DNA of 64,000 bases from Deltaproteobacteria bacterium HGW-Deltaproteobacteria-13. GTDB taxonomy: Bacteria > Desulfobacterota > Syntrophia > Syntrophales > Smithellaceae. The position numbers and the translations under genes are program-made. This document shows positions 40,093 through 48,907 of this stretch, piece by piece. The number at the start of each line of letters is the position of its first letter. Position 1 is the stretch's first letter. Location of the stretch: positions 1 through 64,000 of the forward strand of contig PHBJ01000012.1 in the NCBI GenBank assembly GCA_002840555.1, written 5' to 3'. A model generated the notes under the pieces. It did not search any database, was not told where the DNA came from, and saw only the letters and a program-made list of their open reading frames with translations.

Positions 40093-40130
40093 GAGACTTC
40101 TAACATCAAACGCATGTTAGAAGTCTTAAA
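40093..40130 (+). terminator. Probable terminator after the porin gene
   Basis: GACTTCTAACAT (40095-40106) and ATGTTAGAAGTC (40114-40125) form a 12-bp perfect stem with a 7-base loop, extendable by one or two pairs. It lies 46 bases after the porin stop. The following tract is AT-rich (ttaaaattt) rather than a pure T-run, so termination efficiency is uncertain. Confidence 0.55.
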
Positions 40131-40261
40131 ATTTAAGCTGCCTTTAAAAGCTCTCATGACAATTTCCCTTATAATTTTTATTCGTTGCCTGCCCGGATAA
40201 GGTGTGCTAGTTTACGAAAAATTCAAGAGGAATAATACGCATTTAAGCAACCGATAGGGAA

Positions 40262-41581
40262 ATGAATCAATTAAAATCCACCACATATCTTGCCGGTTTG
40301 AATGTTGACAAGATGCATTTTGGGCTCAAGGCAATAACCCGGCTTTTGTCGCGTCTGGGGAATCCTCAGGATTCATATAAGACAATATTGATTGCCGGCA
40401 CCAATGGCAAGGGATCAACCGCGGCAATGACCTCTTCGATCTTAAGCAGCGCCGGTTATAAGGCCGGTCTCTACACCTCCCCGCATCTGGTTGATGTTCG
40501 GGAGCGAATCGTGATCAACGGGAAGAAAATTCCCCTGAATGAATTTAACCGGATGATAGCGTACGTGAAAGATAAAATGGAGCAGCCGGTTACTTATTTT
40601 GAATTTTTAACCGCCGTTGCTCTTGTCTATTTCCAAAATCAGCAAGTTGATATTGCCGTGCTGGAAGTCGGATTAGGCGGCAGACTTGACGCGACAAACG
40701 TGTGCCGTCCGCTGGTTTCGGTCATCACCAACATTGCTTTTGACCATACGGCCTATCTGGGTAATACTCTGGAATCGATTACCCGTGAAAAAGCGGGAAT
40801 CATCAAAAGAAACGGCGTCTGCATTACAGCGGCCGGACAAAAAAAAGTTCTGGATGTTCTGGAGGATGTCTGCCTGCGGCGCCGGTCAAAACTTTACCGC
40901 CTCCATCGCGATATAAAGATCAAAAAACAAAAAGACGGTCTGTTGACTTATCGGGGGCTATACCGTGATGTAAAAAATCTGACCATTCCTTTGAGAGGTG
41001 AACATCAGCGATCTAATGCCGCCATGGCGTTAGCGGCAATTGAACTTTGCGCGAAAAAAAGTTTCCCTGTTGATGATACGGCGATTTATGCGGGACTCAA
41101 AAATACGCGTTGGGAAGCCAGAATGGAAATTATACAAGACCGGCCCCTTTTTCTTCTCGATGGAGCTCATAATCCTGCCGGCATTGACGTTTTGTGCCGG
41201 TCATTAAAAAACGATTTCTCTTCTCAACGTTTAATTCTTATCTTTGGAGCCCTTGCCGATAAGGACTATCGTAGGATGCTGCAAATAATAGCTCCTCTTG
41301 CCTCAAAGATAATATTAACACAAATAAAAACCGGGCGGGCCGTGCCGGTAAACGATATCATGGAGACCGTAAAGGAATTGGGCTATGCGGCAATTGTTAC
41401 TCAAGATGTCAATCAGGCCATTAAGCAGGCGATGGCTATGGCCGGGGAACAGGACTTGATTTGCGCGACGGGTTCTTTTTATTTAGCCGGTGAAATAAAA
41501 CAGGCATTTCGGAAATTTTCCTTATATGATAATAAAAAGCCGGTAAGGAAGATACAACCCAGGCCGGCAAAGGTAAAATAA
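40262..41581 (+). CDS. folC: Folylpolyglutamate synthase / dihydrofolate synthase
   Basis: FolC adds glutamate to dihydropteroate and to folates, in an ATP-dependent step of folate metabolism. The 439 residues carry the P-loop GTNGKGSTAAM (about 45-55), the omega-loop region with TSPHLVDVRERI, AVLEVGLGGRLDATN, GEHQRSNAAMALAAIE and the C-terminal-domain motif LLDGAHNPAG. The last ~20 residues are basic and of low complexity. The stop overlaps the lptD start by one base (taATG). Confidence 0.94.
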   Translation: MNQLKSTTYLAGLNVDKMHFGLKAITRLLSRLGNPQDSYKTILIAGTNGKGSTAAMTSSILSSAGYKAGLYTSPHLVDVRERIVINGKKIPLNEFNRMIAYVKDKMEQPVTYFEFLTAVALVYFQNQQVDIAVLEVGLGGRLDATNVCRPLVSVITNIAFDHTAYLGNTLESITREKAGIIKRNGVCITAAGQKKVLDVLEDVCLRRRSKLYRLHRDIKIKKQKDGLLTYRGLYRDVKNLTIPLRGEHQRSNAAMALAAIELCAKKSFPVDDTAIYAGLKNTRWEARMEIIQDRPLFLLDGAHNPAGIDVLCRSLKNDFSSQRLILIFGALADKDYRRMLQIIAPLASKIILTQIKTGRAVPVNDIMETVKELGYAAIVTQDVNQAIKQAMAMAGEQDLICATGSFYLAGEIKQAFRKFSLYDNKKPVRKIQPRPAKVK

Positions 41582-44019
41582 TGAGTTTGATTGGATATCA
41601 AAATATTAAATCAGAGAGTAACAATATTTTTATATTAAATCTCGTTTTAACGATTGCCTTTCTTATGGCGATAATAATTATATTTTTATCTCCGGCAGCT
41701 TTTGCCGCTGAGGCCGGAAACCTGGATAATGATAATTCTTATGATGTGTACAAGGCTAAAGAGAAAGCGGTAATCATTTACAGTGGTGACGCTGCTTATG
41801 CCGGTGATGATGAGTTGGATAATAAAAAAGATTCTGCGCCTGTTCCGGACAATGCCCTTCTGAAAAGTTTTGATGCCGGGAATAATAAAAGTCCTGTGAA
41901 TATCGAAGCGGACAGCATGGATTACGACAATGTTCGTGATGTGTATCACGCACAGGGCAAAGTGAAAATAATTTATAGCGGCGCCGCTCTTTCGGCCGAT
42001 GATATGGAGTTGGATCATAAAAACAATGTTGCCACGGCTCAGGGCGGCGCATTTCTGAAAATGGGAGAAGATAGCCTGAGCGGTGAAAAAATTGTTTTGA
42101 ATATTGCGGACAAAACAGGCGCCGCTTATAAAGCCCATGCTTTTTACGCGAGGAATAATTTTTATGTCAAGGGCGATAAAATCGAAAAAACAGGTGAGAA
42201 TACCTATTCCATCAAACAGCCTGTTGCCACAACGTGTAACGGCGAGGCTCCCGATTGGGAAATCGCCGGCAGCGAAATGAAGGTAACCCTTGAAGGATAC
42301 GGTTTGATGAAAGACGCCCGGTTTCGGGCGAAAGGTTTGCCGGTGTTTTATTCTCCGTATCTTCCCTTTCCTGCGAAAACCATACGCCAGTCGGGATTTA
42401 TTCTTCCCTATATGGCGTATTCCCGGGATAAGGATGGCGTTGATATTGAGATTCCTTATTTCTGGGCTATTTCCCCCCAGATGGATGCGACTTTTTACCA
42501 GCGGTACATCGAAAAAAGAGGATTTAAAGAAGGCGCGGAATTCAGATATTATCTGGGAGATAAGTCTTCCGGAACTTTCTACGGCGATTACATCGAGGAT
42601 ACGCGGCATGTCACCGATGCGACCGATATGGGAACAAGCCGCGACTGGCAGGAGGGGCACAGGCGCTGGTCTTATTATTTGAATCATCAGACAAATTTTG
42701 ATTCGCAATTTTATGTCAGAACCGATCTGAAAAAAGTATCCGACAAATGGTATTTTAAAGATTTTTCCGCTCACAATTACTACCTCGATAATTATGCCCA
42801 GACAGCGGAGGACAGTTTTAAAAAAGTTCCTTTTAGGGGAGACCAGTCTCTTCGTTATCTGGAATCGACAGCCCGCGTGTTTAAAGGTTGGTCTAATTAC
42901 AGCTTGACGGGATCGGTCAACTCGACTGAAGATTTCGCGGCCGTCAACAATGATCAGACTCTGCAACGATATCCTGAGATCGTTTTGACGGGCTCTAAGC
43001 AGCAATTTCTGAATACGCCATTGTATTATGAATTGACCGGAACTTATGATTATTTGTACAGGGGGGAAGGGCAAAAAGGACATTACGTTGATTTCTCACC
43101 GACGGTTTCCCTGCCTTTTAATATTGCCAGCTATCTCAAGGTCACTCCCCAGTTTTCTCTCAAAGAGACACTCTGGAACCGTGATGACAACCAAACCGGT
43201 TCGGAAAGTAAAACCGGCGACAGAACGATTATCAACGCGTCATTATCCTTAAGCAGTCAGGCCTCCCGGGTTTTTGACGTCAATGTGAATCATTGGGAAA
43301 AAATAAGACACGAAATAAAACCGGAAATAATCTATTCTTATGTTCCCGGCGTGTCTGGGGATAATATGCCGGATTATTATTTACCCGCGTCGTCGCCGTT
43401 TCTATTGCCTGTCACCACCCCCATCACAACTTTATCGGGGAACACTTTTGCAGAACAAAACGCCGTTGCCTGGTCGCTGACCAACACCTTGACGGCCAGA
43501 GTAAAGGACGGAGCCGGCGCATACAGCTATCTGGAGTTTCTCCGGCTAAAATTATTTCAAACTTACGACATCCATGAAGCCAATAAAGGCATGGAGGGGA
43601 TTACGGTAGAAAGAAGGCCTTTATCGGATATCGGGATGGAATTTGATTTTACTCCTCATAAATATTTATCTTTTATGGCACGCAATCTCTACAATGTTTA
43701 TGACGGCTGGAAACAAACGAATTATGATTTGAATGTCAAAGATGGGCGCGGTGATTCTCTGTCGGTCGGTTACCGAAATACTTTGGATGCCATTGAAGAA
43801 ATAAACGTTTATTTAAAAGCGGTCATTACCGGAAATATTGACGCGACGGTTATCGCAAGACGCGATCTGTTAAATTCCCGGACCATAGAAAATACGCTGG
43901 GATTTGTTTATCACAAACAATGCTGGAGCATGGGATTTGATCTTTCCCAGACTTCAGACGACACGAGATTTTTATTTAAAATATCATTGGCCGGTTTTGA
44001 CAAGTTAGGAGTCAGATAA
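41581..44019 (+). CDS. lptD: LPS-assembly protein LptD
   Basis: LptD is the outer-membrane barrel that, with LptE, inserts LPS into the outer leaflet. The 812 residues have a hydrophobic export segment (about 18-42), a periplasmic OstA/LptA-like beta-jellyroll (about 105-240) and a C-terminal barrel domain from ~260, starting PVFYSPYLPFPAKTIRQSGF. The N-terminal cysteine pattern of E. coli LptD is not obvious. Residues 55-95 are a diverged copy of residues 120-160 (21 of 41 identical by eye), an internal duplication. It is translationally coupled to folC. Confidence 0.92.
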   Translation: MSLIGYQNIKSESNNIFILNLVLTIAFLMAIIIIFLSPAAFAAEAGNLDNDNSYDVYKAKEKAVIIYSGDAAYAGDDELDNKKDSAPVPDNALLKSFDAGNNKSPVNIEADSMDYDNVRDVYHAQGKVKIIYSGAALSADDMELDHKNNVATAQGGAFLKMGEDSLSGEKIVLNIADKTGAAYKAHAFYARNNFYVKGDKIEKTGENTYSIKQPVATTCNGEAPDWEIAGSEMKVTLEGYGLMKDARFRAKGLPVFYSPYLPFPAKTIRQSGFILPYMAYSRDKDGVDIEIPYFWAISPQMDATFYQRYIEKRGFKEGAEFRYYLGDKSSGTFYGDYIEDTRHVTDATDMGTSRDWQEGHRRWSYYLNHQTNFDSQFYVRTDLKKVSDKWYFKDFSAHNYYLDNYAQTAEDSFKKVPFRGDQSLRYLESTARVFKGWSNYSLTGSVNSTEDFAAVNNDQTLQRYPEIVLTGSKQQFLNTPLYYELTGTYDYLYRGEGQKGHYVDFSPTVSLPFNIASYLKVTPQFSLKETLWNRDDNQTGSESKTGDRTIINASLSLSSQASRVFDVNVNHWEKIRHEIKPEIIYSYVPGVSGDNMPDYYLPASSPFLLPVTTPITTLSGNTFAEQNAVAWSLTNTLTARVKDGAGAYSYLEFLRLKLFQTYDIHEANKGMEGITVERRPLSDIGMEFDFTPHKYLSFMARNLYNVYDGWKQTNYDLNVKDGRGDSLSVGYRNTLDAIEEINVYLKAVITGNIDATVIARRDLLNSRTIENTLGFVYHKQCWSMGFDLSQTSDDTRFLFKISLAGFDKLGVR
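41743..42060 (+). repeat. Intragenic duplication in lptD (two 123-bp units)
   Basis: Unit 1 (41743-41865) and unit 2 (41938-42060) are equal in length, in frame and offset by 195 bases. Both begin GATGTGTA and end CTGAAA, and both encode DVYxAxxK..IIYSG..A..D.ELD.K...A. Unit 2 matches the LptA-like jellyroll; unit 1 is enriched in Asp/Lys and looks degraded. Confidence 0.85.
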
Positions 44020-44117
44020 TTTTTTTTAAAAAGGGATTTCTCGTACTTTAGCGGTATTGATTTATTCTGCGGCCTCAAATTTAACCTTTGCGTAAAAAGA
44101 TTCTATGTAAGGTAATT

Positions 44118-45638
44118 ATGGATACACTTATTTTAGCTGCGACCAGTTTCACGATTGCCGTTTCGCTTTTGATTACCGGCAAGAAGGATAAACTGCAGGA
44201 ATCTTTCTCCGGATTATGCGCGGCTGTCTTTATTTCGCAAACGGTAATTTTTCTCGGAAAGATTTTTCCCTCGGAGATCCTGTTAAGAATTGAATATCTC
44301 GGCATTCTGGCGCTTGCGCCATTCGCGCTTTGGTTTTTACGTTATCTTACCCGAAATAAATCCGTAATTTCCCCAAGACAGTTTTTTGTTTTCGCTTCGG
44401 CAGGCTTGTGCGGCGCTGTTTTTGTTTTTACGCCGTTATCCGGCTGGACTTATTTTAAGGCCGCCATCTTATCCCTCATGCTCTTCATTTTGGGATTCTG
44501 CTATATTGCCCTGATGCGTCATGTGCGTAAATTGCCGTCAGGCGATGAAAAAAGACGTCTGGGCTATTTACTTTTTGCGTGTCCCCTTGCTTTGATTCTT
44601 AGCAATATGGATTTATTAAATTATTTCGGATTCAACTTTCCGGTGATCAACGGCATTGTTTTATCCTTTTTGCTTTATTTTATTTTACTGGTTATTGCTT
44701 ACCCGCAGCTGCGTGAATTGCATGATTTTTTCGCGCGGTGGCTGGTCATTTTTATCAGCACGGTTACCGGAGCCGTTATTTTTTATTTCGCGGCCTTATT
44801 TTTTGGAGGCCGTCCGCCTTCAGTCATGGGATTGTTAATAGCGGCATTCCTGATTTCCATTTCTTTTTCGCCGATGAAAATGATTTTAAGAAAAATTTTC
44901 AGTTATTTTTATCCTGAAAGCAAAGATGTTTTTACTTCCCTTTATGAATTTGATGAAAAGCTGGAAAGGGAAAAAGCCCTGATGCTGGAGGAAATGGCAC
45001 CGGTTCTTGCCCATGAAATCCGAAATCCGCTTGGCTCGATTAAGGGCGCGGCGCAGTATTTAAAATCAGAGGCCTCTACCGAAGAACAGCAGGAGCTCCT
45101 GAACGTTATTGTTGACGGAACGGATAGACTAAACACCGTTGTCAGCAAGTTTCTGGATTACGCGCGGCCATATAAGCTCAATCTCAGGCTTCAAAATATC
45201 AACATGATTATTCGGAAGGCCCTTTCCATTATTTCCGTCAACAAACTGGTGGAAAAAATTACCATTGTTCAGGAACTGGATGACAAGCTTCCCGATATAG
45301 AAGTGGATGAGCAGCAATTTATGCAGGTCATTTTAAATATGGCGCTCAACGCGATCGAATCCATGCCGCGGGGCGGCACCCTGACGTTTCGCACCTCCGG
45401 CGTGGAATCCAAGGCGGATGGAGAAATAAGCATCACGATTTGCGATACGGGAGTGGGAATAAGCAAAAAAGAAATCAAAGATATCTTCAAACCATTTTTT
45501 ACGACCAAAGAAAGGGGTGTCGGGCTGGGCCTGGCCATTTGCCAGAAAATAATTAAGGAACACGGCGGCCATATCAAGGTGAAATCAATTCCCGCTCAGG
45601 GCACTGTATTTACCATTAAACTCAAAACAGCCGAATAG
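44118..45638 (+). CDS. Membrane-bound sensor histidine kinase (NtrB/ZraS-like output)
   Basis: The 506-residue kinase starts at ATG 44118 (TAAGG upstream; a TTG at 44088 is less likely). The first ~260 residues contain seven or eight membrane helices, an integral-membrane sensor with no recognised extracellular domain. The transmitter follows: His299 in LAHEIRNPLGSIKGAAQYL, N box NMALNAIESMPRGG, G1 DTGVGIS and G2 GVGLGLAICQKI. The HEIRNPL form is typical of kinases paired with NtrC-type regulators, and one follows 176 bases downstream. The signal is unknown. Confidence 0.88.
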   Translation: MDTLILAATSFTIAVSLLITGKKDKLQESFSGLCAAVFISQTVIFLGKIFPSEILLRIEYLGILALAPFALWFLRYLTRNKSVISPRQFFVFASAGLCGAVFVFTPLSGWTYFKAAILSLMLFILGFCYIALMRHVRKLPSGDEKRRLGYLLFACPLALILSNMDLLNYFGFNFPVINGIVLSFLLYFILLVIAYPQLRELHDFFARWLVIFISTVTGAVIFYFAALFFGGRPPSVMGLLIAAFLISISFSPMKMILRKIFSYFYPESKDVFTSLYEFDEKLEREKALMLEEMAPVLAHEIRNPLGSIKGAAQYLKSEASTEEQQELLNVIVDGTDRLNTVVSKFLDYARPYKLNLRLQNINMIIRKALSIISVNKLVEKITIVQELDDKLPDIEVDEQQFMQVILNMALNAIESMPRGGTLTFRTSGVESKADGEISITICDTGVGISKKEIKDIFKPFFTTKERGVGLGLAICQKIIKEHGGHIKVKSIPAQGTVFTIKLKTAE

Positions 45639-45642
45639 ATAT

Positions 45643-45764
45643 TGCCAATCCGTTTTCGTTGGCTAACTTTGTTGGCATCGTCGTCGGCTTCCTCGACGTA
45701 TTATCATATACGCCTGCGGAGCCTCCTCCTTGCCGCCGCGTTATCCTTTGAAAACGAATTGGCA
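45643..45764. repeat. 122-bp inverted-repeat element between kinase and regulator genes
   Basis: TGCCAATCCGTTTTC (45643-45657) and GAAAACGAATTGGCA (45750-45764) are 15-bp inverted termini with one mismatch. Between them are GC-rich segments, including CGTAT...ATACG (a small inner hairpin) and a GGCTTCC...GGAGCC pairing, so the whole unit can fold into one long imperfect hairpin. No open reading frame is in it. It looks like a dispersed intergenic palindromic element rather than a terminator; the other genomic copies cannot be seen here. Confidence 0.7.
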
Positions 45765-45814
45765 TGAATGGAATCCGGCTTGATTTAAATTAAAAAGCAT
45801 AATAATTACAACCT

Positions 45815-47188
45815 ATGAAAAAGATTTTAATCGTTGACGATGAATTGAATATGCGGCTTGTGCTGTCCGCCATGTTGAAGAAAGAAGGCTGTGAAGTCTC
45901 CTCCGCCGCCAATGGAATCGAAGCGCTCCAAATTTTGAAATCAAGTAAAATAGACGTGGTTGTAACCGATTTGAAAATGCCGGATATTGACGGCATGGAA
46001 TTGCTGACCCGTATTTCCGAACAGTATCCGGAGATTCCCGTTATTATGATCACCGCTCACGGCAGTATAGCCACTGCTGTTGAAGCCCTGAAGAAGGGCG
46101 CGCTGGATTATATTACCAAACCGTTTGATCTCGATGAGTTAAAGAGTGTCATTTCCAAAGCCATAAAAACACGCACGCTGAAAGAAGGCGAACTTTTTTT
46201 GCCGCCGGAAGAAATTGAACGCATCGGGATTATCGGCACGAGCCAGAAAACCATGGAAATTTTTGACGTGATTAAACGGGTGGCCCAGACAACCACAACC
46301 GTTATGATTACCGGTGAAACGGGCACCGGCAAAGAGCTGGTTGCCGAAGCGATTCATTACAACTCTCCGCGTAAAAATAATCCGCTGATCAAAATAAATT
46401 GTGCCGCCATTGCCGAAACGCTGATGGAAAGCGAACTGTTCGGTTATGAAAAAGGCGCTTATACCGGGGCGTCCGTTACCAAGCAGGGGAAATTTGAACT
46501 GGCCCACAAGGGGACTTTGTTTCTCGATGAGGTGGCGGAAATTCCGCGCGAGATGCAGGTAAAACTCCTGCGCGTTATTCAGGAGCAGGAATTTGAGCGG
46601 GTCGGCGGATTAAGGACGATTAAAGTTGACGTGCGCATTATTGCCGCCACCAATCAAAATCTTTCGCGCCAGGTACAGGCGGGCAATTTCCGTGAAGATT
46701 TATATTATCGTCTCAATGTCTTTCCCATTGAAATCCCGCCGCTGAGGGAAAGAAAAGAAGATATTCTGCCGCTTGTGGATTACTTCATGGATAAGTTCAA
46801 TAAAAAACTTGATCTTTCCGTGAAGATGGACAGCGAAGTCAATGAAATACTTTTGCGCTACGGATGGCCCGGTAATATCCGCGAACTGGAAAATCTCATC
46901 GAGAGGATGATGCTTCTGTCCAGGAATAATCTGATTACGTCCGCGGAAGTTCCTGCCGAATTGAAGGAAGCCGTGGATAAAATGATAACCGCTCCGGAGG
47001 AGGACAGCAAAAAACCTTTCAAGGAGTATATTCGCGGCCACCTGGAAAATGTTGAAAGTCAGATGATTATCAAATGTCTCGAAGAATCCGGCGGCAATGT
47101 CACCAACGCCGCCAAGAAAATGGGTCTCAGCCGCAAGGGATTGCAGCTGAAAATGATTAAGTACAACTTGCGTAAGGATTCAAAGTAA
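45815..47188 (+). CDS. Sigma-54-dependent response regulator (NtrC family)
   Basis: The 457 residues have a receiver domain (phospho-acceptor Asp52 in VVVTDLKMPDIDG, Lys in TKPFDLDEL) and an AAA+ domain. The AAA+ domain carries Walker A GETGTGKELVAEAIH at ~167, the sigma-54 contact loop GAYTGA (Tyr variant of GAFTGA) and Walker B GTLFLDEVAEI. A Fis-type helix-turn-helix is at the C terminus (GGNVTNAAKKMGLSRKGLQ). It activates sigma-54 promoters after phosphorylation, presumably by the kinase upstream. Targets are unknown; I found no clear -24/-12 element adjacent. Confidence 0.94.
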   Translation: MKKILIVDDELNMRLVLSAMLKKEGCEVSSAANGIEALQILKSSKIDVVVTDLKMPDIDGMELLTRISEQYPEIPVIMITAHGSIATAVEALKKGALDYITKPFDLDELKSVISKAIKTRTLKEGELFLPPEEIERIGIIGTSQKTMEIFDVIKRVAQTTTTVMITGETGTGKELVAEAIHYNSPRKNNPLIKINCAAIAETLMESELFGYEKGAYTGASVTKQGKFELAHKGTLFLDEVAEIPREMQVKLLRVIQEQEFERVGGLRTIKVDVRIIAATNQNLSRQVQAGNFREDLYYRLNVFPIEIPPLRERKEDILPLVDYFMDKFNKKLDLSVKMDSEVNEILLRYGWPGNIRELENLIERMMLLSRNNLITSAEVPAELKEAVDKMITAPEEDSKKPFKEYIRGHLENVESQMIIKCLEESGGNVTNAAKKMGLSRKGLQLKMIKYNLRKDSK

Positions 47189-47266
47189 AAAATATTTTGC
47201 TGTACCATTTCCCGTGATTTAAAATTCTGTTTTTGATTTTATGGGAGTGCTTATATTCTCAATACA

Positions 47267-48322
47267 ATGAACAGACTTTTCTGGCTATTGCTGCTCATCA
47301 TTCCCCTTGTGCCGTTTTTTGAAAGCCGGGCTGATTTTTTAACACCTGTTGAAGGCCGGGGAGAATACAGAAGCCGATGGAATTATACAATGTCTCGTTT
47401 TGATAATATAGAGCCCATCAAAAACCACAACGCGTGGGATATGATCAAGTGGCGTGTGACAGGTAAACGTGAGAAGTGGCCGAAGACTGTTCATATCGAA
47501 CCGGGCGACGCACCGCCCGCGCGGGTTGAAACGGGGATAAGATACACAGTGGTGAATCATTCCACGGTTCTTATTCAAGTCAATGGCATTAATATTCTTA
47601 CAGATCCTATCTGGTCCATGAGGGCCAGCATGTTGTCCTGGATGGGACCGAAGCGGGTCGTGCCGCCGGGCATTACTTTTGACCAACTTCCGCCCATTGA
47701 TGTCGTGTTGATCTCCCACAATCATTATGATCACATGGATATTCCCACCCTGGTGCGTCTTGCGAAACGGGACAATCCCCTCATGATAACAGGCATTGGC
47801 AATCAGCGAATCCTTCGGCAAAAGGGCATAAATAATATTCAGGAACTGGATTGGTGGCAGGGATTTACCAGGGGCGGCATCGAAATCTTCTTTACACCGG
47901 CCCGCCATTTTTCACGCCGTGGTGCGGACGACTATAACCTTAGCCTGTGGGGTAGTTTTGTCATTAAGACTTCCAGCGGCGTCATCTGCTTCATCGGCGA
48001 TTCCGGATATGGAAGTTTCATCAAGGAAATACACAAACGCTTCGGTTCCTTCGACCTTGCTTTTATTCCCATCGGCGCCTATAAGCCCGCGTGGATGATG
48101 GAGACAATTCACCTTACGCCGGAAGAAGCCTGGCAGGTGCACAAGGATTTAGACTCCCGATTATCAGTGGCTATTCATTTCGGCACTTTTCAACTCACTG
48201 ATGAGGGCATTGATGAGCCCGCTAAGAGACTGCGCAATGCTATTTCCTCGGATAGTGGAGCGTTCGGCAAATTTGTTGTACCGGCATTTGGCAAAGGTGA
48301 GGAAGTAAACAAAAAGAATTGA
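47267..48322 (+). CDS. NAPE-PLD-like metallo-beta-lactamase-fold hydrolase
   Basis: The 351-residue protein has an N-terminal hydrophobic segment (residues 1-20; membrane anchor or signal peptide). The metallo-beta-lactamase fold of the N-acylphosphatidylethanolamine phospholipase D / UlaG-like group follows: TVLIQVNGINILTDPIWS, the metal motif SHNHYDHMD (HxHxDH), CFIGDSGYG and SVAIHFGTFQL. The substrate is not determined; envelope lipids are plausible. The ribosome-binding site is weak. It is 78 bases after the regulator gene. Confidence 0.85.
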   Translation: MNRLFWLLLLIIPLVPFFESRADFLTPVEGRGEYRSRWNYTMSRFDNIEPIKNHNAWDMIKWRVTGKREKWPKTVHIEPGDAPPARVETGIRYTVVNHSTVLIQVNGINILTDPIWSMRASMLSWMGPKRVVPPGITFDQLPPIDVVLISHNHYDHMDIPTLVRLAKRDNPLMITGIGNQRILRQKGINNIQELDWWQGFTRGGIEIFFTPARHFSRRGADDYNLSLWGSFVIKTSSGVICFIGDSGYGSFIKEIHKRFGSFDLAFIPIGAYKPAWMMETIHLTPEEAWQVHKDLDSRLSVAIHFGTFQLTDEGIDEPAKRLRNAISSDSGAFGKFVVPAFGKGEEVNKKN

Positions 48323-48373
48323 AAACTTGATTAAATGTCGCAGTTGTTAAACTGATTGCAGGAGGATGAAAAA

Positions 48374-48601
48374 ATGAGTTTCAAAATGGGGCTGGTTGCT
48401 CTTCTTGCTTTGATCGTTCTTATTTTTTTGGCTCAAAATTTTGACGTTGTTACCGTGAAATTTTTGTTCTGGGAACTTCCCATGTCGCGCGCGATACTGC
48501 TTTTTTTCTCCCTGTTAACCGGTTTTATTGCCGGATGGTTTCTGCACGGCTTTCTGACTTATCGAAAAAATAAAAGGGCATCTTCCAATTTTAAGATCTA
48601 G
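48374..48601 (+). CDS. LapA-domain (DUF1049) small membrane protein
   Basis: This 75-residue protein has two membrane helices (about 5-20 and 36-58) and a short basic tail. The LAQNFDVVTVKFLFWELPMSRAIL pattern is typical of LapA (lipopolysaccharide assembly protein A domain) proteins. GGAGG lies 8 bases before ATG 48374. It may share a transcript with the hydrolase 51 bases upstream. Confidence 0.85.
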   Translation: MSFKMGLVALLALIVLIFLAQNFDVVTVKFLFWELPMSRAILLFFSLLTGFIAGWFLHGFLTYRKNKRASSNFKI

Positions 48602-48907
48602 GAAATTCTAGGGGCACAACACTTAATTCAGCTTTTTTTGTTTGTTCTTAGGTCTGGGCTTTCCTCACCGGAAGAAGCCGTATCTCTTCTTGGCTAATTA
48701 GCGGTGTCAAATACCATAATTCAAATAGTAATCTTCAATTTATTTTTCAAGTAGCATGTGCGGTTTGTAGGTGTAACATTTAAAATAACTTTTCATCGTA
48801 GGGAAGCAGCGTTGTATCTGTACTCCCGGCAATTGCTATTATGCGCTATGCGGCAACGATGATCGTGCCTGGATTACATTGCGACATCTATCCTTTTAAA
48901 AATTTAC
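48602..48907. other. Intergenic region without recognised content
   Basis: About 300 bases lie between the LapA-like gene and the end of a convergent gene. There is a T-rich patch near 48632, but I found no convincing hairpin, open reading frame, tRNA or repeat. Confidence 0.6.

Noticed and set aside
41686-43083. 465-codon minus-strand frame opposite lptD
   Set aside because: Its translation has no recognisable family, and the repeat pattern in it only mirrors the lptD duplication. LptD is clearly the coding strand.
45639-45814. Sigma-54 promoter (-24 GG / -12 GC) near the NtrC-type regulator
   Set aside because: GG pairs are present, but no GC occurs at the required 10-base spacing with matching flanks.
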